Assembly (NCBI RefSeq): GCF_014647655.1
Contig: NZ_BMPP01000009.1
Location: forward strand, 62,001 to 126,000
Length of the DNA stretch: 64,000 nucleotides
DNA from: Deinococcus malanensis
GTDB taxonomy: Bacteria; Deinococcota; Deinococci; Deinococcales; Deinococcaceae
Reading direction: 5' to 3'
Below the pieces are notes generated by a model. It had not been told where the DNA came from. It made no database searches and worked only from the letters and a program-made list of their open reading frames with translations. The position numbers were made by a program, and so were the translations under genes. Positions 33,272 to 41,358 of the stretch are shown here, one piece after another (the stretch's first letter is position 1; every line of letters begins with the position of its first letter).

Positions 33272-36055
33272 TCAGTACCTCCAGGTCATCACCGGATCAG
33301 TGGTGGCAGCGCGGGGCTCGCCGGTCCAGTCGAAGTGATAAGTGAGAAATGTCTCACCTGCACTCAAGGTACCGTTCAGGTTATTGCGGCCTTCTTTCAG
33401 CACGGCTCCGGCTGGAAGTGGATCTGTTAATGTGACGCCTTCCAGGTTTCGGGGGGTGACGATCCTCAGCCGCACGGTGTAGCCGCCAGGACGTGTGAAC
33501 ACGGTTTTCTCGACCCTCACGTCCCCGAGGCTCAGGGTGGTGCGCCGCAGCACACTGATGTCTCCTCCCGGCGGTGCGAGGGGAAAGTCGACGCTGGTCA
33601 GGCCCGTCACATGCACGGTCTTGGTGCCGCTCAGACCACCGGCCTGGTGGGTGATCAGCGCCTGATAGGGCGTGGTGCTGGGGTCCAGCCGCAAGGCGTG
33701 GGTCCCGATGCGCACGTTGCCGAAGCTGTAGCGGCCACGCTCGTCGGTCAGGGCCTCACGGCCTCCGGCCAACAGCACGCGGGCACGGGCAACCGGCGTG
33801 TCCAGCGCCTCGTCGTACAGGCCGTTGCGGTTGCGGTCTACGAAGACCACGCCCAGGATGTCGGCCTGCGGGGCGAACTGCAGCAGGTTCAGGCGGGTCA
33901 CTGCCTGGGCACGGTTGCTGGCGATGGCCAGCGCGGTTCCCCCGGCTCCGCTGCCGATGGCCTGGACCACGTTCAGGAGTTCGCCGGAAGCCTCCGGGGT
34001 CACCCGCAAGACGTAGGTCACGGTAACCGTGGCGCCGGCCGGAATCTGCTTGAGGGTCCAGGTGGAGGTCCAAGTGTTCTGCCCGGTCACGACGTTCGGA
34101 TCTTCCAGGGCCTCACCGTTCAGGGTGCTGGTCCCGGGAACGTACTCCAGTCCCTTGGAAGCGGTGTCCACGATCACTGCGTCCACGATGGCGGTGGTCT
34201 GCGAATGGTTGGTGATAGTCAGGGTGTAGACCAGACGGTCACCGAAGGTGGCCTCGCGGCTGCTGACCGATTTGGTGATCGAGAGCCGGGCCTGCCAGAC
34301 CGGGGTCGCGACCTCATTGCTTTTCAGGGAATCGGGGAACTCGGCCGTGACCATGCCGAAGGTGTTCTTGAGGGCCTCACCGTCCACCGCGCGGGAACTG
34401 ACGCGCGTGGTGAGCGATAGCGTGCGGATCTCGCCGGGCGCCAGGGTGCCCAGCGCCCAGGTGACGGTTTCCTGTCCAGGCGCGCCTGTCTTCTGGCCGC
34501 CCGCCGACGCACTGGCAAAGTCCACGTGGGGGGGCAGCGCATCGCTCACGGTCACAGCGGTCAGGGGCCGGGTGTAGGGATTGCGCACGCTGAGGATATA
34601 GGCGACGGTATCGCCGGCACGCACGGGGCGGCCTTGCGCCACGTCCACGGTCTTGCCGTCATCGCCCACCGTGGTCGCGCGGTAGCTCTTGAGCAGCTCG
34701 GGCAGCCCTGCCTCGACGTTCTGAAGCCGGTCGGTGGTCGCGTTGCTGGTGCCGCGCTCGCCCCTGATCGTGAGCAGGGCCGAAAACGGCGAGGCCTGCT
34801 GCGGCTCGTAACAGGCGCGCACGGTGGTGCTCTGGCCAGGTTGCAGGGCAAACGGCTGGGCCAGTGGCTGGCCGTCGGCCCCCAGCAGCGTTACCTTCGC
34901 CGCGCCCTGTGGGAAGGCCGCCTCGACGCGGTACAGGTCGGCCACATCACCGGTGTTCTTGGCGGTGTGGTCAAAGCACGCCGCCTGCCCCACCACCCCA
35001 AAATTACGCGACTGCTGATCGGCCTGGCTGCCTTCTTCCGCTTCGGGCTGTCCCAGCGGGCCGATGGCCACGGCGGGCAGGTAACGGACATCCACACTCG
35101 CTGTACCGCTCACTTCCACCCCACCGGTCAGGGCAGTGGCGGTATTGGGAATCACCCGGCCAGTGGCTGCTTCAGCGGCGCGCATGCGCAAGGACAGCCT
35201 GAGGGTCTCGGCTGCCTTCAGGCTGTCCTTGCGCACCCGCACGCCGCGGACCGGCGCGGTTTCCTGCGCTGTCCAGGTGGTTCCGTCGGTGGTAAATTCC
35301 AGGGTACCGGAGGTCGCACCGGCACTTCCAGGCACGTAGGTCAGGCCTGCTGCTGCCTGGTCGGCGAGCCTGTCGGTGAGAATTACCTCGCGGCTCTCTC
35401 CCGCCCCAGTATTGGTGACGACGACATCCACGGTGGTTTCTGCACCAGGACGTAACAATGCTGGCGTAAAGGTCTTGCTGACCGCAAGTGCTGGTGGGGG
35501 GCCCACATCGACGCGGCTCACGTTGTTCTCGTCGCGGGAGCCGGCGGCACAGCCGCTTAGTAGATTCACCAGCGTGCTGCCTTCGCTGAGGGGCCCTGTC
35601 ACCAGAAGCAGCTTTATGCTGGCGTCCGCAGCCAGAGTCGCGGCACTCACGTCCGGTTCCCCGGAATCGAACCGGTCATTGCCATTCAGATCCTGCACGA
35701 CCCGCAGCGTGGTCGTCTGACCACCCGCCTCGACGCGCCCTGACACCGGGAACGTGAACGAATCGTTGCCCGCGTTGACCAGGGTATAGGCAAACACCGC
35801 GCTTTCTCCTGGCAGGCGAGTCAAGACTCGCGCGGGTTGCGCCGCTGTGCCGTCGGGCGTGACGCTGGCTGCGCACACACTCTGGACGACCGTCTGCACA
35901 GAATTGGAAAGGACGGACTCGGGCTGACCTGTGACCGGTGAGATGAACTCTGCCCTGACCTGATTGCTGATGACCGTGCCGGAAGGCGTCAGCGCCCCCG
36001 CCAGGCTGGTGATGCCCAGCAGGAGCAGCGTGTGGAATCGGGGGAGGCGTTTCAC
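33272..36055 (-). CDS. Exported DUF11 protein with SdrD_B-like module
   Basis: The 927-aa product has a GTG start with AAGGAG upstream and a signal peptide (KRLPRFHTLLLLGITSLAGA). Several DUF11-type repeats follow (LAVSKTFTPALLRPGAETTV; LSITKSVSSREATFGDRLVY). An SdrD_B/carboxypeptidase-regulatory-like module lies around 735-800 (GVVFVDRNRNGLYDEALDTP, DERGRYSFGNV). A final DUF11-like piece follows (VRVEKTVFTRPGGYTVRL). Starting as early as 36112 would add 19 non-signal residues. It is likely displayed on the envelope. Genes on both sides belong to the same operon. Confidence 0.82.
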   Translation of the reverse strand: MKRLPRFHTLLLLGITSLAGALTPSGTVISNQVRAEFISPVTGQPESVLSNSVQTVVQSVCAASVTPDGTAAQPARVLTRLPGESAVFAYTLVNAGNDSFTFPVSGRVEAGGQTTTLRVVQDLNGNDRFDSGEPDVSAATLAADASIKLLLVTGPLSEGSTLVNLLSGCAAGSRDENNVSRVDVGPPPALAVSKTFTPALLRPGAETTVDVVVTNTGAGESREVILTDRLADQAAAGLTYVPGSAGATSGTLEFTTDGTTWTAQETAPVRGVRVRKDSLKAAETLRLSLRMRAAEAATGRVIPNTATALTGGVEVSGTASVDVRYLPAVAIGPLGQPEAEEGSQADQQSRNFGVVGQAACFDHTAKNTGDVADLYRVEAAFPQGAAKVTLLGADGQPLAQPFALQPGQSTTVRACYEPQQASPFSALLTIRGERGTSNATTDRLQNVEAGLPELLKSYRATTVGDDGKTVDVAQGRPVRAGDTVAYILSVRNPYTRPLTAVTVSDALPPHVDFASASAGGQKTGAPGQETVTWALGTLAPGEIRTLSLTTRVSSRAVDGEALKNTFGMVTAEFPDSLKSNEVATPVWQARLSITKSVSSREATFGDRLVYTLTITNHSQTTAIVDAVIVDTASKGLEYVPGTSTLNGEALEDPNVVTGQNTWTSTWTLKQIPAGATVTVTYVLRVTPEASGELLNVVQAIGSGAGGTALAIASNRAQAVTRLNLLQFAPQADILGVVFVDRNRNGLYDEALDTPVARARVLLAGGREALTDERGRYSFGNVRIGTHALRLDPSTTPYQALITHQAGGLSGTKTVHVTGLTSVDFPLAPPGGDISVLRRTTLSLGDVRVEKTVFTRPGGYTVRLRIVTPRNLEGVTLTDPLPAGAVLKEGRNNLNGTLSAGETFLTYHFDWTGEPRAATTDPVMTWRY

Positions 36056-36145
36056 GGGTGGGCTCCTTGAATCAGGGCGGTTCGCCTGGCGAGGGAAGGT
36101 AACGGCACTCAAATGTGCTGGATCTCAAAAGTCGTCTGATGTTGT

Positions 36146-36180
36146 AAAACGGCGCACCCTGCAAAAGGCAGAGGTGCGCC
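36146..36180 (-). terminator. Terminator or attenuator inside the surface operon
   Basis: GGCGCACC (36151-36158) pairs with GGTGCGCC (36173-36180), with an inner CTGC/GCAG stem. On the minus strand TTTT follows after one G (36149-36146). It lies just after the Ser/Thr-rich gene and before the large DUF11 gene. Confidence 0.7.
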
Positions 36181-36190
36181 GGAAAGCAGC

Positions 36191-38425
36191 TTATTTGATG
36201 TTGACGGTGACGGTCATGGTCAGCTGGGCATTGGGGGCCAGGCTGCCCTTTTGCAGGCCATCAGTGTTGGGATCATCCACGGCGACGTAGAAGGTGGTGC
36301 CGCTGACAGGAGCGCTATTGCTCCAGGTGGTGCCGTCGGTGCTGTAGATGACGGTGGTGGCCGTGCCGTTGCCGGTGACCGCGCCGCTGACAGATACGAA
36401 GTTCAGGTTGCTGCTCAGCGTATCGGACAGCGAGAAGTTCCGGACACTGGTGTTGTAGGTGTTCTTGGCGATGATCTGGTAGCTGTAGTTCACACCAGGC
36501 GCGTAGCTGGTGTTGGCAGAGGTATAGCCCCTGGGCGCCGTGATGCCGTTGATCGGCTCGTTGGGGGTGGCGGTGCCCTGCGTGAACTTGGCGAGGGCCA
36601 GGCTGCCGGCGGCGGCGACCGTGATGCTGTCGTTGGTGTCCGTCAGGGTGATGCCACTGTACTGTGCCTTGGCCGTCTGGCTCAGCACGTAGTTGGTGCC
36701 GGCAGTGGAGGTCACATTGATAGGCAGGGCAACGCTGGCTGTGACGCCGAACTCACTGTTCGCGCTGACGGCACCGGTCGTGTAGACGGGGATGATGGCG
36801 CTCAGGCCACTCACGGAGTCGGTGACGCTGACGGTCCCGGTCTGGGTGACGCCCACGCCGCTGTAGTTGATCGCCAGAACCTGCTTCGTGCCGTCGGTAA
36901 GAGCAATAACGGTATAGCCGGACAGCGTGTAGGTGTCGGCGTACTCACCGGGATTCACCAGATCCATGGGGAAGGTCACGGCATTGCCGGCAGTGCCGAG
37001 CTTGTTGACGGTGTCAGCAGTGCCGGTAGCCACAGCCAGGTCGCTGCTGCTGCCCGACGTATCACCAAACATCATGGCGGGTGCCAGGATGGTATCGAAG
37101 GTGAAGTCATTCGGCGTGGTGTCCACGTCGTTCCCGGAGTCGGCGCCAATCTTCAGGAGGATGGGGTAGGGATTGGCCATGTCCTGATCGGGGTAGCTGA
37201 CCGTGACCGTGTAGTTGGCGCTCGAGTTGGCACCGACCAGCAGCGAAGGCGTGGAAATGGTGGCGGTGACTTCGGTGATATTTACGGTGGCGCCGCTGGG
37301 GTCCTTGACCGTCTGCACGACGGTGTACTGACCGGCCGTGCCGGTGGAGGTCACAGTCTGGGTGACGGTGTAGGTCACGCCGCCACTGACGAAGGTGGTG
37401 GTGTTCGCCTCGACCGTCAGCGCGACGGTGTCGGAGGTACCGCTGCCGTTGGTCAGGGTGTTGGTAAAGGTCACGCTGTCGTTGGCAGTGTCGGAGATGC
37501 CGTCGGATTTGGGATAGGCGACCTGCTGGTCACCGCTGACGGTGATGAGGGTGGTACCACTGGTGTAGCCGGAGGTGGCCGTGCCGGTGGGCGGCGTGAC
37601 TTCGGTGGTGACTGGCTGCGGGTTGTTGGTCAGGTTAGGCGCGATGATGGTGGCGCTGCTGTACTGGTACCACAGGTCGTCATAGGCCGGGCTGCCAGGA
37701 TCCTTCTGCTCGGTGACGGTGACGTTCTCCCCGGGCGCGGTGCCGCCGTTGCTGGTGTCGGCCCAGACTTTGCCGCGGCCGATCGGGGTCGCCCCGACGA
37801 CAGCGCTGGCATTTCCAGTCACGTCATAGGCCATGTAGAACGTGACCATCCCGGAGTTGGTCTCGACCGCAGTGGTGGCAGGATCGTCACCACTGGGCGC
37901 GACCGTGACGCTGGTCAGAACATTGCCGGTGATGCCTTTGGCGGTTGTCAGTTCCGTGGAGCTCAGCAGGCCGTCACTGTTCCCGTCGGGGTTGGCGGCG
38001 AAGAAGACAACGTTGGACACCCCGCTGGTCGTCGCGGACTCCAACGCGATGCTCTGACTGGCATTGCCGTTGTTGACCGCGACGTATGGGAACACGACGG
38101 TCGAGCCAGGAACGACATTGGGCTTCTGGTAACTGCTGATGGCTGTGGCAGCGGTATCGGTCGCGTCAGCGTCAGCACCGTTGGTGTAGGTAATGTCGAA
38201 GCCCATTTTCTCTGCAACCGTGGTGCTCACGGTGTTGGAGGTCGTGGTGGTGCTCACGGCGGTGCCATCGTTGTTCGGAACATCGTAAGTGGCGGTAGCC
38301 ACGTTGGTGATGACCGTGCCCGCGTTGGTTGCGCTGGTCCGTTCAAGAGGGCTGGTGGTCTGGGCACTGGCACTTCCGGCGGCCAGGGCGGCCACCAGGG
38401 CGAGGACTTTGGTATTGACGTTCAT
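36191..38425 (-). CDS. Ser/Thr-rich exported surface protein
   Basis: The 744-aa product has a signal peptide (MNVNTKVLALVAALAAGSASA) and a body very rich in Thr, Ser, Val, Ala, Gly and Asn, with almost no cysteine. Repeating beta segments such as VTNVATATYDVPNNDGTAV and, near the end, FSLSDTLSSNLNFVSV are DUF11-like. This composition suits an abundant S-layer or fibre-type protein. There is no SLH motif and no LPXTG. CAAGGAGAA lies before the ATG. A strong hairpin with TTTT after the stop would keep it and the first gene more highly expressed than the rest. Confidence 0.78.
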   Translation of the reverse strand: MNVNTKVLALVAALAAGSASAQTTSPLERTSATNAGTVITNVATATYDVPNNDGTAVSTTTTSNTVSTTVAEKMGFDITYTNGADADATDTAATAISSYQKPNVVPGSTVVFPYVAVNNGNASQSIALESATTSGVSNVVFFAANPDGNSDGLLSSTELTTAKGITGNVLTSVTVAPSGDDPATTAVETNSGMVTFYMAYDVTGNASAVVGATPIGRGKVWADTSNGGTAPGENVTVTEQKDPGSPAYDDLWYQYSSATIIAPNLTNNPQPVTTEVTPPTGTATSGYTSGTTLITVSGDQQVAYPKSDGISDTANDSVTFTNTLTNGSGTSDTVALTVEANTTTFVSGGVTYTVTQTVTSTGTAGQYTVVQTVKDPSGATVNITEVTATISTPSLLVGANSSANYTVTVSYPDQDMANPYPILLKIGADSGNDVDTTPNDFTFDTILAPAMMFGDTSGSSSDLAVATGTADTVNKLGTAGNAVTFPMDLVNPGEYADTYTLSGYTVIALTDGTKQVLAINYSGVGVTQTGTVSVTDSVSGLSAIIPVYTTGAVSANSEFGVTASVALPINVTSTAGTNYVLSQTAKAQYSGITLTDTNDSITVAAAGSLALAKFTQGTATPNEPINGITAPRGYTSANTSYAPGVNYSYQIIAKNTYNTSVRNFSLSDTLSSNLNFVSVSGAVTGNGTATTVIYSTDGTTWSNSAPVSGTTFYVAVDDPNTDGLQKGSLAPNAQLTMTVTVNIK

Positions 38426-38497
38426 TGGTTCTCCTTGACGAAAGGTTGCCGTGCTGTTGCCATGGCCAGTTGGGGCCTGAGCACCGTGAAAAGGGTG

Positions 38498-38992
38498 TTA
38501 CTTGACCTGAACGCGGTAGCCGAGCTTCAGCGCCTGCCCGGCCTTGAGTTCGGGAATGGTGTAGCGGACCGCCTGGTACTCGCTGGGCTTGACTTCCACT
38601 TCCCGGGTCACGCTCTTGCCGTTCTCGGTCAGGGTCACCTTTCGTTTCAGGGGAGCCGGCGCGAAGGTCCTGCCGCCGTCGATGCTGTATTCGGTACGGG
38701 CTGTATCCACGGCCTTCTCAGGAGCGAGGTAGAATGTTGCCTTGGGCACATTCAGGGGAATCTGAACGTTTTTGACGGCCTTGCTGCTGACGTTTCTGGC
38801 GGTCACCACCTGGCTGAGCACGTCCCCCGGGACATTGCCCTGCGCGGGCAGAAACTTTTCGGCCACTTTGCCGTTCTCGGTGACGGACTTGACGACATTC
38901 AGGGCCAGTTTGAGGTCCAGGGGGCTGCTGCCCTGCGCGATGGCGGTGCCGAGCAGCAGGGTTAGAAGAACCGGGGTGGTGTGACGCTTCAT
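38498..38992 (-). CDS. Small exported DUF11-like protein, first gene of the surface operon
   Basis: The 164-aa product has a signal peptide (MKRHTTPVLLTLLLGTAIAQG) and a single beta-domain resembling the DUF11 fold (LNVVKSVTENGKVAEKFLPAQ, VVTARNVSSKAVKNVQI, YSIDGGRTF). AAGGAG lies before the ATG. An upstream in-frame ATG at 39037 would precede the signal peptide by 15 residues and is rejected. It is the first gene behind a leader with repeated motifs, so it may be a pilot or subunit for the larger partners. Confidence 0.8.
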   Translation of the reverse strand: MKRHTTPVLLTLLLGTAIAQGSSPLDLKLALNVVKSVTENGKVAEKFLPAQGNVPGDVLSQVVTARNVSSKAVKNVQIPLNVPKATFYLAPEKAVDTARTEYSIDGGRTFAPAPLKRKVTLTENGKSVTREVEVKPSEYQAVRYTIPELKAGQALKLGYRVQVK

Positions 38993-39157
38993 GAGACTCC
39001 TTGAAAGGGCAGTGAAATGAGGAAATATGTGAATCACATTTAGGTGCCTACACCTTTCCCTTGCTTCATGAAGGTATGTGTAAGGGTCTTACATGCCGCT
39101 TACATGAGTCATTAAGATTTTTTGGATAATGGTGAATTCCGGTGCCGCCTGCAGCCC
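38993..39157 (-). promoter_or_regulatory. Regulatory leader of the surface-protein operon
   Basis: This AT-richer stretch holds several short symmetric motifs: the palindrome ATGTGA-A-TCACAT (39027-39039), AGGTG-N4-CACCT (39042-39055), TGTAAG-N3-CTTACA (39079-39093), and a direct repeat CTTACATG at 39088-39095 and 39099-39106, exactly 11 bp apart. Spacing of one helical turn suits a two-component (OmpR/PhoB-type) regulator; that is inference. No clear -35/-10 pair could be fixed. Confidence 0.45.
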
Positions 39158-39182
39158 GGCCAGCCGGTTGTTATGGCTGGCC
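39158..39182 (-). terminator. Hairpin downstream of uppS
   Basis: GGCCAGCC (39158-39165) and GGCTGGCC (39175-39182) form a perfect 8-bp stem, 147 bp after the uppS stop. No T-run. Confidence 0.4.
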
Positions 39183-39328
39183 TCCGTGAAGCACAGCTTT
39201 TCTCTGTCCTGACCGGAGCTTGCAAGAAGCTTCCATGCAGGCCGCTGGCCTGATGTGACCCCCGATGGGTGTACTGGCCAACGTTGCGACCACCCCAGGG
39301 CCCGGACGCTGTTGGCCTTATCCTTCTC

Positions 39329-40159
39329 TTACTTTCCGAAGCGGCGGTCGCGACCCTGGAAGTCCCTCAGCGCCCGCAGGAAATCCACACGCCGGAACCC
39401 GGGCCAGTACACATCGCAGAAGTAATATTCCGAATACACGCTCTGCCAGAGCATAAAGCCCGAGAGGCGGATCTCCCCACTGGTCCGGATAATAAAATCC
39501 GGGTCCGGGATATCTGCGGCATACAGGTGGGCACTGATGTCGTCAGGACTCAGGCTGACGGCCACCTCGCTCAGATCGCGTCCGGAAGCCGCCTGTCGTT
39601 GCAGATAGGACTTGACCGCGTCCACGATCTCCTCGCGTCCGCCATAGCCCACGGCGATATTCAGCCGCATCCCGTCGTAGTGAGCGGTCTTTTCTTCCAG
39701 CTCACGCAGGGCCATCAGGACATGGAGCGGAAAATCAGCGTGCTGCCCGATGGCCCGCACCCGCACCCGATTGGCGTGAATCCGCGGGTCAGTGGCCAGG
39801 TTACGGGCTTCCTTTTCCAGCAAACCGAGAATGTGCGCCAGTTCCTGGGGATCACGGCTGGTGTTGTCCGTCGACAGCACCCAGATGGTCGCGGCCGGAA
39901 TTCCCAGCTCCAGGCACCACTGCAGCACCTCATGTGCTTTTTCTGCGCCAAACGAATGGCCCATTTCGCGCTGCAGTCCCGCTGCACGCGCGAAGCGGCG
40001 GTTGCCGTCCAGAATCAGTCCCAGGTGGCGCGGCAGTTTGCCGTGACCCTTGACATCCCGGGTCAGACGCTGCTCGTAGCCCCACATCAGGGCGCCACGC
40101 GCCGCACTCCTGGTCTTCTGCAGCGTGCGGACAGCGGCTTTGACGGGCGTTCCTGACAT
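39329..40159 (-). CDS. uppS: Isoprenyl (undecaprenyl) diphosphate synthase
   Basis: The 276-aa cis-prenyltransferase has the substrate loop LILDGNRRFAR, HSFGAEKAHEVLQWC, ATIWVLSTDN and the C-terminal RTSGEIRLSGFMLWQ motif. It makes the polyprenyl carrier lipid for cell-wall and surface glycans. The DGNRRFAR form, instead of the common DGNGRWA, resembles archaeal and eukaryotic members, so chain length may differ. A TACACT box is 10 bases before the ATG. It has about 30 extra N-terminal residues. Confidence 0.88.
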   Translation of the reverse strand: MSGTPVKAAVRTLQKTRSAARGALMWGYEQRLTRDVKGHGKLPRHLGLILDGNRRFARAAGLQREMGHSFGAEKAHEVLQWCLELGIPAATIWVLSTDNTSRDPQELAHILGLLEKEARNLATDPRIHANRVRVRAIGQHADFPLHVLMALRELEEKTAHYDGMRLNIAVGYGGREEIVDAVKSYLQRQAASGRDLSEVAVSLSPDDISAHLYAADIPDPDFIIRTSGEIRLSGFMLWQSVYSEYYFCDVYWPGFRRVDFLRALRDFQGRDRRFGK

Positions 40160-40169
40160 ACCGCCGACC

Positions 40170-40175
40170 AGTGTA
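40170..40175 (-). promoter_or_regulatory. -10 box TACACT for uppS
   Basis: TACACT on the minus strand, 10 bases before the ATG at 40159, so the leader would be only a few bases. Confidence 0.45.
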
Positions 40176-40227
40176 GCGCGCAGCAGCCGGGGTCGGCCTC
40201 CACCGTTCGGTGTAGGCCAGCACGACC

Positions 40228-41289
40228 TCAGTCCGGTGTAAACAGTGAGGTCTGCTGCCGGGTATACAGATCCAGCGCCTTGTGGTCCAGCCGCGACAGG
40301 GCCGAGTCCTCCACGGACTGCACCGGCAACGCAGCCTGAGCCGCGTAGACCTGCAGGGTGATGCGGCGGTGGGTCATGGTGTGGCTCACCTGACCCAGCA
40401 GGACAGTCCGGCCGGCGTGCAGGCGCTCACAGAGCCTGTGCAGCACCTGCTCAGCGGTTTCTCCAGGACCGACCACTTCCATGGGCAGGCCCATCAGGCC
40501 CCCCAGGAGGGAACCGGTCCGGCGTTCCAGCACCGCGCGGATGTGGTCACCGATCAGGACCGCCACCGCCTGTACCTCCTGCACCGCTGCGCGCACCTTG
40601 GGCGCGGGGTACGCGGCGGGGCGCCCCTGGGCAAACGCACGGCAGTGCCCGGAGACCGGACAGGCGCCGCACCGTGGGGACCGCGGCGTACAGACCGTCG
40701 CCCCCAGGTCCATCAGCGCCTCGTTCCAGGCGCCCGGCCGCTGGGAATCAAGCAGGGTGTCGGCCTGGGCCTGAACCCATGCTTCGCTGGGCACTGCCTG
40801 GGCGTACAGCCGGGCCAGGACCCGGCGGACATTGCCGTCATTCACGGCACGCGCCTCGCCGTAAGCGAGACTGGCTACCGCCGCCGCCGTGTAGGGTCCG
40901 ACTCCAGGCAGCGCCCGCCAGCCCTCGTAAGAGTCAGGAAAGCCCTGTGCCGCCACCTGCCGGGCGGCGCGGTGAAGATTGCGGGCGCGCGCGTAATAGC
41001 CGCAACCTTCCCAGGCCTTAAGCACGTCGCCCTCTGGCGCTTGGGCCAGGGCCTGCACCGTCGGAAAGGCCTTGAGAAAGCGGTCGTAGTAAGTCAGGCC
41101 CCGCGCCACCTGGGTCTGCTGCAGCAGTATTTCGGACACCCACACCCGGTACGGGTCCCTCTTTCCTTCCATACCGGCCCGCCACGGCAGGTCACGGCCC
41201 GAGGTGTCGAACCAGGACAGCAGCGCCGCGCGTAGAGCAGCCCTGTCGCCGGCCTCCTCGGGGTCGGGTACGTCAGAAAACACAGTCAC
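40228..41289 (-). CDS. mutY: A/G-specific adenine glycosylase MutY
   Basis: The 353-aa product has LQQTQVARGLTYYDRFL, the helix-hairpin-helix LPGVGPYTAAAVAS, catalytic Asp in VNDGNVRRVL, and the 4Fe-4S cysteines CTPRSPRCGACPVSGHC (CX6CX2CX5C). A C-terminal NUDIX-like domain follows (about 235-353) for 8-oxoG recognition. It removes adenine opposite 8-oxoguanine. The GTG at 41289 follows TACACT by 6 bases. Length is normal. Confidence 0.93.
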   Translation of the reverse strand: MTVFSDVPDPEEAGDRAALRAALLSWFDTSGRDLPWRAGMEGKRDPYRVWVSEILLQQTQVARGLTYYDRFLKAFPTVQALAQAPEGDVLKAWEGCGYYARARNLHRAARQVAAQGFPDSYEGWRALPGVGPYTAAAVASLAYGEARAVNDGNVRRVLARLYAQAVPSEAWVQAQADTLLDSQRPGAWNEALMDLGATVCTPRSPRCGACPVSGHCRAFAQGRPAAYPAPKVRAAVQEVQAVAVLIGDHIRAVLERRTGSLLGGLMGLPMEVVGPGETAEQVLHRLCERLHAGRTVLLGQVSHTMTHRRITLQVYAAQAALPVQSVEDSALSRLDHKALDLYTRQQTSLFTPD

Positions 41290-41295
41290 CGTGCC

Positions 41296-41301
41296 AGTGT
41301 A
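41296..41301 (-). promoter_or_regulatory. Leaderless -10 box TACACT for mutY
   Basis: TACACT on the minus strand, with a 6-base spacer before the GTG at 41289. Confidence 0.6.
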
Positions 41302-41334
41302 GGGGCGCGGTGAGACACAGACTGTGCTGGTGGG

Positions 41335-41355
41335 CGCCTGAATGCGCTTCAGGCG
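41335..41355 (-). terminator. Hairpin downstream of the 492-aa gene
   Basis: CGCCTGAA (41335-41342) and TTCAGGCG (41348-41355) form an 8-bp stem just after the stop at 41359, with a 5-nt loop. No T-run. Confidence 0.5.
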
Positions 41356-41358
41356 GGC

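Noticed and set aside
36251..38965. A 904-codon open frame on the plus strand opposite the Ser/Thr-rich surface gene
   Set aside because: Translation is repetitive Gly/Val/Asp sequence without signal or motif; the minus strand has signal peptide, ribosome site and family resemblance.
39027..39039. ATGTGA-A-TCACAT as a CRP site
   Set aside because: CRP half-sites are separated by 6 bases (TGTGA-N6-TCACA); here the gap is 1 base, so only a generic palindrome can be claimed.
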